A stretch of DNA of 64,000 nucleotides from Kumtagia ephedrae (lineage in GTDB: Bacteria; Pseudomonadota; Alphaproteobacteria; Rhizobiales; Rhizobiaceae). Location: positions 16,131 to 80,130 of the forward strand of contig NZ_PXYK01000027.1 in NCBI RefSeq assembly GCF_003012745.1, written 5' to 3'. The notes below the pieces were generated by a model that made no database searches, was not told the DNA's origin, and worked only from the letters and a program-made list of their open reading frames with translations. Below, in pieces: positions 9,501 to 16,578 of the stretch. Within the stretch, counting starts at the first letter, position 1. Every line of letters starts with the position of its first letter. The translations under genes and the position numbers were made by a program.

Positions 9501-9645
9501 GGATGCTTCCGACCGCATCATCTATGAGCGCGATACCGGAAAGCTGTTCTACGACGCCGACGGCGCCGGCGGTTCCGCCGGCGTCCACTTCGCCACGCTC
9601 ACCGTCGGCCTGGCGCTGACCAACGCCGACTTCTCGGTCGCCTAG
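6532..9645 (+). CDS. RTX-type calcium-binding repeat protein (type I secretion substrate)
   Basis: A 1037-aa acidic, glycine/aspartate-rich protein without a signal peptide, made almost entirely of RTX nonapeptides (GGxGxDxLx) that fold into calcium-binding beta rolls after secretion. The repeats sit in larger modules that begin G(I/V)D.A.Y...G..V and contain GDA.GD.....IE...GS.F.D.L. Module starts are at residues 47, 155, 243, 349, 455, 561 and 667, the last five exactly 106 residues apart. The C-terminus (VFASKLGAGNVDRIVDF onward, then DADGAGG and ALTNADFSV) is the standard type I export region. The start ATG follows GGAAGGAAG. No HlyB/HlyD genes are in the window, so secretion would use a transporter elsewhere. 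A surface or biofilm adhesion role is possible but unproven; no enzymatic domain is visible. Confidence 0.93.
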   Translation: MAEIIGNDEDNFLKATEFNSDDVIRGLGGNDVLDGDFGNDVLDGGSGVDTAFFDALGFGWTINLQTGLAVVNGGTQGRAELISIENVTGSTLRDAILGNAGANVLDGRDGDDTMSGAGGDDLLIGGLGNDTLDGNEGNDTFVGGSGGDVMTGGDGIDTADYSDSNQGVTVNLTDGFGFLGDAGGDRLFGIENLLGSTHGDQLLGNGAANFLAGGAGVDKIEGGAGNDKIEGGADADLLDGGAGIDQLRYAGSSAGVFVSLAGNVALFGDAAGDTIIRFEDLVGSNFDDVLEGSNDRNFLGGLNGADQLLGQGGDDTLFGDAGNDGLDGGEGSDVLVGGAGADVLIGGAGVDAASYANAGSAVTVSLAANSGTGSDAAGDTFSGIENLIGSRFGDTLDGDNGGNVLFGLDGGDTLRGLDGADSLDGGLGGDKLFGGAGNDLLNGGAGADQLVGGTGIDRANYVASGAGVQVFLDGGLGFQGDAQGDTFSGIEEVVGSNFADLLVGDAANNFFGGLAGDDFLSGNAGDDTMFGDAGSDQLFGGDGRDFLVGGAGADTLDGGAGVDRVSYHTSGAGVLVVLGSKLGFDGDAQGDTLEGIEEVVGSNFNDTLAGDNANNFLGGLNGADVLSGEGGDDELFGDGGADALDGGAGSDILVGGAGGDKINGGAGIDTASYANAASAIIVNISDDDTFVVSGDAAGDELISIENLTGSRFDDGLVGSNGANKLSGGDGNDLLEGRGGDDLLDGGAGADGLTGGLGNDLYIVDFREDNIIERAGEGTADRVAAAVDFALQSTDDIEILTTTNTTSTAAIDLTGNELRQKITGNAGANVLHDGGSGKADVMTGLGGNDSYRVFNSGDAIVEKAGQGSGDKVIAAVDYKLGAAVQVEIMQTNGSAGTAAIDLTGNEFGQQIIGNAGANRLEGKGGNDTLSGGSGADTFVFASKLGAGNVDRIVDFSVPADRMLLSDAIFTALDTGTLSAAAFRANTTGLAQDASDRIIYERDTGKLFYDADGAGGSAGVHFATLTVGLALTNADFSVA

Positions 9646-9660
9646 ACCGCCCGGGACAGC

Positions 9661-9690
9661 CGCGTTCCGCCGCCGGCAGGGCGGGACGCG
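9661..9690. terminator. Stem-loop downstream of RTX gene
   Basis: An 11-base stem with one mismatch (CGCGTTCCGCC pairing with GGCGGGACGCG) and an 8-base loop, 15 bases after the RTX stop. No U-run follows, so it may act as a weak terminator or protect the transcript end. Confidence 0.45.
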
Positions 9691-9700
9691 GAGGGCAGGG

Positions 9701-9737
9701 GCCGGGCAGATCGCCGGAAGCCGGCGGACTGCCCGGC
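9701..9737. terminator. Long nested stem-loop between convergent genes
   Basis: GCCGGGCAG pairs with CTGCCCGGC, enclosing CGCCGG-AAG-CCGGCG, which gives 15 perfect base pairs with one small internal loop. It lies between the convergent RTX gene and GntR gene and probably ends both transcripts. It lacks a U-tract on either strand. Confidence 0.6.
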
Positions 9738-9780
9738 TATCCGCACGACCGGCGACCCGGCCGAGCGCCGCCGGCTTCCA

Positions 9781-10449
9781 TCACCGCGACCGCAGCAGGT
9801 TCTGCGCGATATGCCAGGCCTGCTCGACGTGCCGCCGGGCGGCTGCTTCCGCCCGCTCGGGATCGCGCGACCTGATCGCATCCATGATGGCCGTCATCTC
9901 CGCGATCGCCGGGCTGCGGCGGTCCGTCGAGGCGATGGTCATGGACCGCAACTGGTTGATGCGCACGTTCAGTCCCTGCACGATCTCCCAGGCGATGTGC
10001 TTGCCGGCGGCCCCGAAAAGCTCCTCGTAGAATTTCGTCGTCGCGCGCATCACCTTGACCGGATCGCTCGACGCCCATGCTTCGAGCAATCCGTCGAAGG
10101 CGGCATCGAGGCCGGCGATCTGCCGATCCGTCGCCGATTGGGCGCAGGCGCGCGCCGCGATCCCCTCCAGCAGCGCCCGCAATTCATAGATCTCGTCGGT
10201 GCGGTTCAGGTCCGGCTTGGCGACCGCGGGGCCGTGCCCGGGGATCATCTCGACGAGTCCCTCGGTCTCCAGCTGCCGCAGAACCTCGCGGACCACCGAC
10301 CGGCTCACCCCGAGCTGGTCGCATAGCGGCCGCTCGACCAGCCGTTCTCCGGGCTGGAAGCGGAAATCCATGATGGCCTCGCGCATCCGCTCGAGCGCCA
10401 GCGTCCGCAAGGTCTTGGTCGAGCGTTCGATCCGGAGCGTTTCGTCCAT
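9781..10449 (-). CDS. GntR family regulator, FadR/FCD subfamily
   Basis: A 222-aa repressor or activator. The N-terminal winged HTH is residues 12-75 (MREAIMDFRFQPGERLVERPLCDQLGVS.SVVREVLRQLETEG), followed by the all-helical FCD ligand domain (YELRALLEGIAARACA, then histidine-bearing helix EAAARRHVEQAWHIAQ near the end). The start at 10449 is taken because the HTH begins shortly after it and upstream residues do not fit the family. It is divergent from the catabolic operon at 10588-19368. A palindrome TATGGTATACCATA in the gap matches the FadR-type operator form (T.GTATAC.A). The ligand is unknown, presumably the substrate of that operon. Confidence 0.93.
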   Translation of the reverse strand: MDETLRIERSTKTLRTLALERMREAIMDFRFQPGERLVERPLCDQLGVSRSVVREVLRQLETEGLVEMIPGHGPAVAKPDLNRTDEIYELRALLEGIAARACAQSATDRQIAGLDAAFDGLLEAWASSDPVKVMRATTKFYEELFGAAGKHIAWEIVQGLNVRINQLRSMTIASTDRRSPAIAEMTAIMDAIRSRDPERAEAAARRHVEQAWHIAQNLLRSR

Positions 10450-10500
10450 CGGGCGGGAAGCCTTTTCTGCGAAGCCCAAGAAAACAGATTCGGCGATCCA

Positions 10501-10529
10501 TTGACAGGGTATGTGGTCGACAGTAATAT
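10501..10529 (+). promoter_or_regulatory. Sigma-70 type promoter of the 10588-19368 operon
   Basis: TTGACA at 10501-10506, a 17-base spacer, then TAATAT at 10524-10529. The -35 is consensus and the -10 matches four of six bases. It points to the operon starting at 10588. Confidence 0.6.
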
Positions 10530-10540
10530 GGTATACCATA
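10527..10540. promoter_or_regulatory. GntR/FCD operator palindrome
   Basis: TATGGTATACCATA is a perfect 14-base palindrome overlapping the end of the -10 element and the likely transcription start. It contains TGGTATACCA, which fits the FadR-subfamily operator pattern. Binding by the divergent GntR protein would block RNA polymerase, so repression relieved by a metabolite is the likely logic. Confidence 0.65.
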
Positions 10541-10587
10541 AGACAATGCAAGGCTGAGCCATGCCCGGCCTGTCGAGGTACCCTCTC

Positions 10588-11175
10588 ATGACGCCTGCCA
10601 TCCGAAAGACCGTCACCTATGTCGAGAACACGCTGGTCGAGGGTGGCAAGGCAGCGCCCCGGCCGCTGCGGCTGATCGGCGTCGCCGCGGTGCTGGCTAA
10701 TCCGTGGGCGGGGCGTGGCTTCACCGAGGATCTGTCGCCGGAAATCCGCGCCTGCGCGCCGGTGCTCGGCGAGATGCTGACGCGCGAGATTCTCGCCGTC
10801 GCCGGTTCGGGCGACGCGATCGAAGGCTATGGCAAGGCGGCCATCTGCGGCACGGCGGGCGAGATCGAGCATGCGTCGGCGCTGATCCACACGCTGCATT
10901 TCGGCAATCATTATCGCCGCGCGGTCGGCGCCAAGACCTATCTCGCCTTCACCAACCTGCGCGGCGGGCCGAACACCCCGATCATGATCCCGCTGATGGA
11001 CAAGAACGACGAGGGCCGCCGCTCGCATTATCTGACCGTGCATTTCCAGATTGGCGATGCGCCGGCACCCGACGAGCTCGTCGTGGCGCTGGGCGCGTCG
11101 ATCGGCGGCCGTCCGCACCACCGCATCGGCGACCGCTACCAGGATCTCAAGGAGGTCGGCGACCTTCATGGCTGA
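10588..11175 (+). CDS. AA_synth (DUF1185) family protein
   Basis: A 195-aa protein matching the amino acid synthesis (DUF1185) family as I remember it: TVTYVENTLVEGG at the start, GVAAVLANPWAGR at about 35, GKAAICGTAGEIEH at about 90 and a conserved C-terminus GASIGGRPHHRIGDRY. The biochemical role of the family is not established despite its name. Start at 10588 is chosen because GAGG lies nine bases upstream; an earlier ATG at 10561 is possible. It is the first gene of the operon and overlaps the next by 8 bases, so tight coupling with the hydrolase/flavin reductase suggests it acts in the same catabolic route. Confidence 0.85.
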   Translation: MTPAIRKTVTYVENTLVEGGKAAPRPLRLIGVAAVLANPWAGRGFTEDLSPEIRACAPVLGEMLTREILAVAGSGDAIEGYGKAAICGTAGEIEHASALIHTLHFGNHYRRAVGAKTYLAFTNLRGGPNTPIMIPLMDKNDEGRRSHYLTVHFQIGDAPAPDELVVALGASIGGRPHHRIGDRYQDLKEVGDLHG

Positions 11176-12970
11176 GCGGCTCGCCATGCCCGCCCGCCTG
11201 CGCGGCGGCGCCTCCGCCGGGACCGGCTATATCCGCGCCGGCGCGGGCGAGCCGCTGCTGCTGATCCACGGCGTCGGCATGAATGCGGCGATCTGGCAGC
11301 CGCAGATCGAGCTGCTGAAAGGCCGCTACGACGTCGTCGCCATCGACATGCTCGGCCATGGCGAATCCCGGTTGCCGCCGGAAAATCCGGTTCTCGCCGA
11401 CTACGCCGGCCAGGTGATCGAGCTGCTCGATCATCTCGGCCTGGACAGGGTGTCGATCGTCGGCCATTCGATGGGCGCGCTGGTCGCCCAGGAAGTGGCA
11501 CTGCGCGCACCGCAACGCGTCAGGCGCATCGTGTCGCTCAACGCCGTGTTCCGGCGCCCGCCGTCGCTCGCCCGGGCGGTGCGCGAGCGTGCCGCCGGCC
11601 TGAACGGTCACCATCACGGCTCCGGCGTCGATGCCACCATCGCGCGCTGGTTCGGCGATCCCGTGCCTGCCGGGCTGGCCGATGCCGCGGCGAAAGCCCG
11701 CGACGCGCTGGCGCGCGTCGATCCCGAGGGCTACACGCGTACCTATCGGCTTTTCGCCCATGCCGACGCGGATCATGTCGAGCGCCTGCCGGACCTGGCG
11801 ATGCCCGCCCTGTTCATGACGGGATCGGACGACGCGAACTCGTCGCCGGCGATGTCGGCGGCGATGGCGCGGCTGGCACCGCTTGGCCGCTGTGTCGTGC
11901 TGGACGGCGAAAGGCACATGATGGCCCTCGCTTCGCCCGAGAAGGTGACGCGGCATATCGCCGATTTTCTCCAAGCCGATGCGGGATGGTCGAACGGGTC
12001 GCAAGCCGACGCGGGCGTCGATGCCATGGAATTCAGGCGGGCGCTCGGCTCGTTCCTGACCGGCGTCACCATCGTGACGACGGTCGGCGCCGACGGCGAA
12101 CCCCGGGGGTTCACCGCCAACTCGTTCACCTCGGTGTCGCTCGATCCGCCGCTCGTCCTGGTCTGCATCGCCAAGAAGGCGCACGGCCATCCGGTGTTCG
12201 CCGCCTCGCGGAGCTTTGCCGTCAACGTGCTCGGCGAGAGCCAGAAGGCCGCGTCCGGCGTCTTTGCGTCGAAGGCGGCGGACAAGTTCGCGGCGGTCTC
12301 ATGGCGTCCGGGCTCGACAGGTTCTCCGATGATCGGCGGCTCCGTCGCCGCCTTCGATTGCGACATGGAGCAATTGGTGGACGCCGGCGATCATTCGATC
12401 CTCATCGGCCGGGTCCGCGATTTTTCCCACAATGCATCGCAGCCGCTCGGCTATTGCCGCGGCGCCTACGTCAATTTCGGTCTCAGCCAGGAAGCGCTGG
12501 CGACCGCGCCGCCGAACATGGAGGTCGGCGCCATCCTCGAACATGAAGGCCGCGTGCTGTTCTTCGAGGCGGCAGACGGCGCCTGCGAGCTGCCTGCCGG
12601 CATCGGCCTGGGCGCGCCGGGCGATGCCGCAAGCCTCAAGGGACGCCTGGCAGCCAGGGCCGTCGACGCTCAACTCGGCTTTCTCTTCGCGGTCTGGGAC
12701 GACACCGCGAGGCCGTCGCGCACCCACGTCTACTACCGTGGTACGTTTGATGCGCCCTTGCCCGGCGACCGTCAGGCCCGTCTCGTGGACATAGAGCGCA
12801 TCGCCGACCTGAAGATAGCCGACCCGGCGGTGCGCATCATGCTCGCCCGCTATGTCCGGGAGCGCACCGAGGACGCATTCGGCGTCTATGTCGGCAGCGA
12901 GATCGAAGGCGAGGTGCAGCCGCTGGCCAGGCGGAGGCCCGCCGCCGTCCCTTCCCCCGGTGTCAGGTAG
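11168..12970 (+). CDS. Fusion protein: alpha/beta hydrolase + flavin reductase + Nudix-like C-terminal region
   Basis: One open frame of 600 aa carrying three parts. Residues 10-275 are an alpha/beta hydrolase: oxyanion region LLIHGVGM, nucleophile elbow VGHSMGAL, acid loop FMTGSDDAN and the histidine in GERHMM. Residues 287-440 are an HpaC-type flavin:NAD(P)H reductase (MEFRRALGSFLTGVTIVTT, GFTANSFTSVSLDPPLVLVC, KFAAV). Residues 450-590 resemble a Nudix-like fold (VGAILEHEGRVLFFEA, then FAVWDD..RPSRTHVYY). The reductase would supply reduced FMN to the LLM monooxygenase encoded four bases downstream, and the hydrolase would act on the oxygenated product or substrate. The two enzymes are normally separate genes; ATG 12026 could start the reductase alone but has no clear ribosome site. 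Confidence 0.85.
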   Translation: MAERLAMPARLRGGASAGTGYIRAGAGEPLLLIHGVGMNAAIWQPQIELLKGRYDVVAIDMLGHGESRLPPENPVLADYAGQVIELLDHLGLDRVSIVGHSMGALVAQEVALRAPQRVRRIVSLNAVFRRPPSLARAVRERAAGLNGHHHGSGVDATIARWFGDPVPAGLADAAAKARDALARVDPEGYTRTYRLFAHADADHVERLPDLAMPALFMTGSDDANSSPAMSAAMARLAPLGRCVVLDGERHMMALASPEKVTRHIADFLQADAGWSNGSQADAGVDAMEFRRALGSFLTGVTIVTTVGADGEPRGFTANSFTSVSLDPPLVLVCIAKKAHGHPVFAASRSFAVNVLGESQKAASGVFASKAADKFAAVSWRPGSTGSPMIGGSVAAFDCDMEQLVDAGDHSILIGRVRDFSHNASQPLGYCRGAYVNFGLSQEALATAPPNMEVGAILEHEGRVLFFEAADGACELPAGIGLGAPGDAASLKGRLAARAVDAQLGFLFAVWDDTARPSRTHVYYRGTFDAPLPGDRQARLVDIERIADLKIADPAVRIMLARYVRERTEDAFGVYVGSEIEGEVQPLARRRPAAVPSPGVR

Positions 12971-12974
12971 AAGA

Positions 12975-14012
12975 ATGAAGTTCTCGCTTTTCGTGCACAT
13001 GGAACGTTCCGATCCGGCGAAGCCGCATGCCGAGCTGCTGGCGGAGCTGGAGGAGCTCGTGCTGATGGCGGAGGAAGCGGGCTTCGAGGCGGCCTGGATC
13101 GGCGAGCATCACGGAATGGAGTTCACCATCTCGCCCAACCCGTTCATCAACATCGCCTATCTCGGCGCGAAGACCAGGCGGATACGCCTGGGGACCGGCA
13201 CCATCGTCGCCCCCTTCTGGCATCCCATCAAGCTTGCCGGCGAGGCGGCGATGGCCGACGTCGCCACCGGCGGCCGGCTCGACATCGGCATCGCGCGCGG
13301 CGCCTACAGCTACGAATATCAGCGGCTTTCGCCGGGTCTCGACGCGTGGGGTGCCGGCCAGCGCATGCGCGAGATCATCCCGGCGATCCGGGGCCTGTGG
13401 GACGGCGATTTCGAGATGTCCGGGGAGTTCTGGTCGTTCCCCGCCACGACGTCGTCGCCCAAGCCGGTGCAGACTCCGTATCCGCCGATCTGGGTGGCCG
13501 CCCGCGATCCCAATTCGCACGATTTCGCCGTGGCCGGCGGGTGCAACGTGCAGGTGACGCCGCTCGCGTCGGGCGACGCGGAGGTGGCCAGCCTGATGGA
13601 GCGCTTCAACGACGCCTGCGCCGCGCACCCCGAGGTGGAGCGGCCGCAGATCATGCTGTTGATGCATACCTTCGTCGCGGAGGATGCCGCCGAGACCGAA
13701 CGGCTGACCGGCGACCTGTCGAATTTCTACTGCCAGTTCGGGGCGTGGTTCCAGAACAAGAAGCCGGTGCGCCAGGGTTTCCTCGAAGCGCTGACCGAAG
13801 ACGAGATCGCGGCCATGCCGCAATATGCGCCGGAGACGATTAGGCGGAACCTGGTGATCGGCGAGGCCGACGCGGTGATCGCCCGCCTGAAGGCGTATGA
13901 GGCGCTCGGCTACCACCAGTATTCCATCTGGATCGACAGCGGCCTCTCGCACGAGCGCAAGAAGAAGTCGCTTCAGCTCTTCGTCGACAGGGTGATGCCG
14001 GCTTTCCAGTAA
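12975..14012 (+). CDS. LLM-class flavin-dependent monooxygenase
   Basis: A 345-aa luciferase-like (bacterial luciferase fold) enzyme that uses reduced FMN and O2. Visible features are the N-terminal strand MKFSLFVHME, AAWIGEHHG at about residue 39, RIRLGTGTIVAPFWHP at about 73, GGRLDIGIARGAY at about 104 and the C-terminal PYPPIWVAARDPNS at about 169. Length is usual for the family. It starts four bases after the fusion gene that encodes a flavin reductase, making a probable two-component monooxygenase. With an aldehyde dehydrogenase next, oxidation to an aldehyde and then an acid is the likely chemistry. The substrate is unknown. Confidence 0.92.
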   Translation: MKFSLFVHMERSDPAKPHAELLAELEELVLMAEEAGFEAAWIGEHHGMEFTISPNPFINIAYLGAKTRRIRLGTGTIVAPFWHPIKLAGEAAMADVATGGRLDIGIARGAYSYEYQRLSPGLDAWGAGQRMREIIPAIRGLWDGDFEMSGEFWSFPATTSSPKPVQTPYPPIWVAARDPNSHDFAVAGGCNVQVTPLASGDAEVASLMERFNDACAAHPEVERPQIMLLMHTFVAEDAAETERLTGDLSNFYCQFGAWFQNKKPVRQGFLEALTEDEIAAMPQYAPETIRRNLVIGEADAVIARLKAYEALGYHQYSIWIDSGLSHERKKKSLQLFVDRVMPAFQ

Positions 14013-14017
14013 GCGAG

Positions 14018-15499
14018 ATGATGATGACCGCAGCCGTATTCCGCAACTACATAGACGGCCGGTTCGCCGAGGCCGCGGCGACCTTCGACAGCGTCGATCC
14101 GTCGACGGGTGCGGCCTGGGCGACGATGCCGGCGGCAACGGCGGCCGACGTCGACCGCGCCGTCGAAGCCGCGCACCGGGCGCTGCGCACCGGGCCGTGG
14201 GCGTCGATGACGGCGACGGCCCGCGGCAAGCTCCTGGTGCGCCTGGGCGATCTGGTCGTCGCCAATGCCGATCGCCTGGCCGAACTCGAGACCCGCGACA
14301 CCGGCAAGATCATCCGCGAGACCCGGGCGCAGATCGCCTATGTCGGCGACTACTACCGCTATTACGGCGGGCTGGCCGACAAGCACGAGGGCGCCTACGT
14401 TCCCATCGACAAGGCGGACATGGAGGTGACGGTACGGCCGGAGCCGATCGGCGTCGTCGCCGCGGTGGTGCCGTGGAACTCGCAGCTCTTCCTGTCCGCC
14501 GTCAAGCTCGGCCCGGCGCTCGCTGCCGGCTGCACCGTCGTGCTCAAGGCCTCGGAGGACGGGCCGGCGCCGTTGCTGGCGTTCGCCGAGCTGGTCCACG
14601 ACGCGGGCTTTCCGGCGGGAAGCGTGAACATCCTGACGGGTTTCGGCCAGGATTGCGGTCGGCGGCTCACCGGCCATCCGCTGGTCGCGCGCGTCGCCTT
14701 CACCGGCGGCCCGTCGACGGCGCGCGAGATCGTTCGCAACACTGCCGAAAACCTCGCCTACACGACGCTCGAACTCGGTGGGAAGAGCCCGGTCGTCGTG
14801 TTCGCCGACGCTGACCTGGACAGCGCCGCCAACGCCGTCGTTGCCGGCATATTCGCCGCGAGCGGCCAGAGCTGCGTCGCCGGCTCGCGGCTGCTGGTCG
14901 AGCGCTCCGTTAAGGAGGCGTTTCTGGATAGCCTGAAGCGGAAGGCGGAAACCATCACCATCGGCGACCCGCAGGATCCGGCCACCGAAATGGGGCCGCT
15001 GGCTACGGTACGCCAGCGCGAAAGGATCGAGGCGATCGTGGCCGAAAGCCTGGCGAAAGGCGGCAAGCTCGTCACCGGCGGAAAAAGGCCCGACGGCGGC
15101 GCGAGCGGCTTCTACTACGCCCCGACGATCATCGACGCCGGCAGCCCCGACCTGCCTTGCGTGCGCGAGGAGCTGTTCGGCCCGGTGCTGAGCGTGCTGC
15201 CGTTCGATACCGAGGCCGAGGCGCTGACGCTCGCCAACGACACGCCGTTCGGCCTCGCGTCGGGCGTATTCACCACCAATCTCGGCAAGGCGCACCGGAT
15301 GGCGCGCGGCATTCACGCCGGCGTCGTCTGGATCAACACCTACAGGGCCGTCTCGCCGCTGGTGCCCTTCGGCGGCTACGGCCTGTCCGGCCTCGGCCGG
15401 GAAGGTGGCCTGGACGCCATCCGCGACTACACGCGCTCGAAATCCGTCTGGATCCGGACCTCGGACGAGCCGATCCCCGACCCGTTCGTGATGCGGTGA
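14018..15499 (+). CDS. Aldehyde dehydrogenase (NAD(P)+ dependent)
   Basis: A 493-aa enzyme of the ALDH superfamily oxidising an aldehyde to a carboxylate in the cytoplasm. The catalytic cysteine is in ASGQSCVAGSRLL at about residue 288, the general-base glutamate in LELGGKSPVVVF at about 250, and the cofactor loop in FTGGPSTAREI at about 228. The C-terminal PFGGYGLSGLGREGG is complete. It lies five bases after the LLM monooxygenase, so it likely handles the aldehyde made there. Substrate specificity cannot be read from the sequence. Confidence 0.95.
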   Translation: MMMTAAVFRNYIDGRFAEAAATFDSVDPSTGAAWATMPAATAADVDRAVEAAHRALRTGPWASMTATARGKLLVRLGDLVVANADRLAELETRDTGKIIRETRAQIAYVGDYYRYYGGLADKHEGAYVPIDKADMEVTVRPEPIGVVAAVVPWNSQLFLSAVKLGPALAAGCTVVLKASEDGPAPLLAFAELVHDAGFPAGSVNILTGFGQDCGRRLTGHPLVARVAFTGGPSTAREIVRNTAENLAYTTLELGGKSPVVVFADADLDSAANAVVAGIFAASGQSCVAGSRLLVERSVKEAFLDSLKRKAETITIGDPQDPATEMGPLATVRQRERIEAIVAESLAKGGKLVTGGKRPDGGASGFYYAPTIIDAGSPDLPCVREELFGPVLSVLPFDTEAEALTLANDTPFGLASGVFTTNLGKAHRMARGIHAGVVWINTYRAVSPLVPFGGYGLSGLGREGGLDAIRDYTRSKSVWIRTSDEPIPDPFVMR

Positions 15500-15572
15500 A
15501 GGCAGGCGCTCGGATGGGGAGCGCCAACAGTGAAGCAAGAGCAAATCAGAACAAACCACAGAGGAGAATGAC

Positions 15573-16577
15573 ATGAAACTTGTACTGGCCGGCATCATGG
15601 CCGGGCTTCTGGCCGCCACCGCCGCACAGGCCGAGGAAATGGTGTTCACGAGCTGGGGCGGCACCACCCAGGAAGCGCAGGCCAAATCATGGGCGGAGCC
15701 GTTCACTGCCGAAACCGGGATCAAGGTCTTGCAGGACGGCCCGACCGACTACGGCAAGCTGAAGGCCATGGTCGACAGCGGCAGCGTGAGCTGGGACGTG
15801 ATCGACGTCGAGATGGATTTCGCCATCAAGGCGGCGAAGGACGGCCTGCTCGAGCCGATCGATTTCAACGTGGTGCCCAAGGCCGATCTCGATCCGCGCT
15901 TCACCACCGATCATGCAGTCGGCAGCTTCTACTATTCGTTCGTGCTCGCTTGGAACAAGGGCGCCGTGTCCGGCGAGCCGGTCGGATGGGCCGACATGTT
16001 CGACCTGACGAAATACCCGGGCAAGCGGACCTTCTACAAATGGTCGGCCCCAGGCGTCATCGAGATCGCGCTGCTGGCCGACGGCGTGCCGGCCGACAAG
16101 CTCTATCCGCTCGACCTCGACCGCGCCTTCAAGAAGCTGGACACCATCAAGCCGGAGATCGTCTGGTGGAGCGGCGGGGCGCAGTCGCAGCAGCTCATCG
16201 CCTCGGGCGAGGCGACGTTCGGGCAGCTCTGGAACGGCCGCGTGTTCGCGCTGCAGGAAGAGGGCGCCGATGTCGGCGTGTCGTGGAACCAGAACATGAC
16301 GGCGGCCGACGTGCTGGTCGTCCCCAAGGGCGCCAAGAACAAGGATCTGGCGATGAAGTTCCTCGCCGCCGCCACCAGCCCCTCGGCGCAGGCGAGCTTC
16401 GCCGAGGCGAGCGGCTACGCGCCGATCAACACCGCGGCCAAGGCCGAGATGCCGGAAGAGGTGGTCAAGTCGCTGCCGGACGCCTTTGTCGACGGGCAGA
16501 TCAATCTCGACATGAACTACTGGGCCGAGAACCGCGATGCGATCGCGACGCGCTGGTACGCCTGGCAGGCGCAATAG
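15573..16577 (+). CDS. ABC transporter substrate-binding protein, spermidine/putrescine (PotD) family
   Basis: A 334-aa periplasmic binding protein. The signal peptide MKLVLAGIMAGLLAATAAQA ends with a standard cleavage site before EE. The mature start MVFTSWGGTTQEAQAKSW and the pattern VDSGSVSWDVIDVEM are characteristic of the family that binds polyamines and related cations, as is YWAENRDAIATRWY at the end. A GGAG ribosome site precedes the ATG. It is preceded by the catabolic enzymes and followed by two permeases and an ATPase, so the imported solute is probably the operon's substrate. Confidence 0.93.
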   Translation: MKLVLAGIMAGLLAATAAQAEEMVFTSWGGTTQEAQAKSWAEPFTAETGIKVLQDGPTDYGKLKAMVDSGSVSWDVIDVEMDFAIKAAKDGLLEPIDFNVVPKADLDPRFTTDHAVGSFYYSFVLAWNKGAVSGEPVGWADMFDLTKYPGKRTFYKWSAPGVIEIALLADGVPADKLYPLDLDRAFKKLDTIKPEIVWWSGGAQSQQLIASGEATFGQLWNGRVFALQEEGADVGVSWNQNMTAADVLVVPKGAKNKDLAMKFLAAATSPSAQASFAEASGYAPINTAAKAEMPEEVVKSLPDAFVDGQINLDMNYWAENRDAIATRWYAWQAQ

Positions 16578-16578
16578 C

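Noticed and set aside
6415..9588. 1057-codon open frame on the minus strand opposite the RTX gene
   Set aside because: It is the antisense shadow of a GC-rich repetitive gene; its protein is a monotonous alanine/valine-rich repeat and has no family features, while the plus strand shows the canonical RTX repeats.
13973..15724. 583-codon minus-strand frame opposite the aldehyde dehydrogenase
   Set aside because: Shadow of the plus-strand ALDH gene; Ala/Arg-rich without motifs and without a ribosome site.
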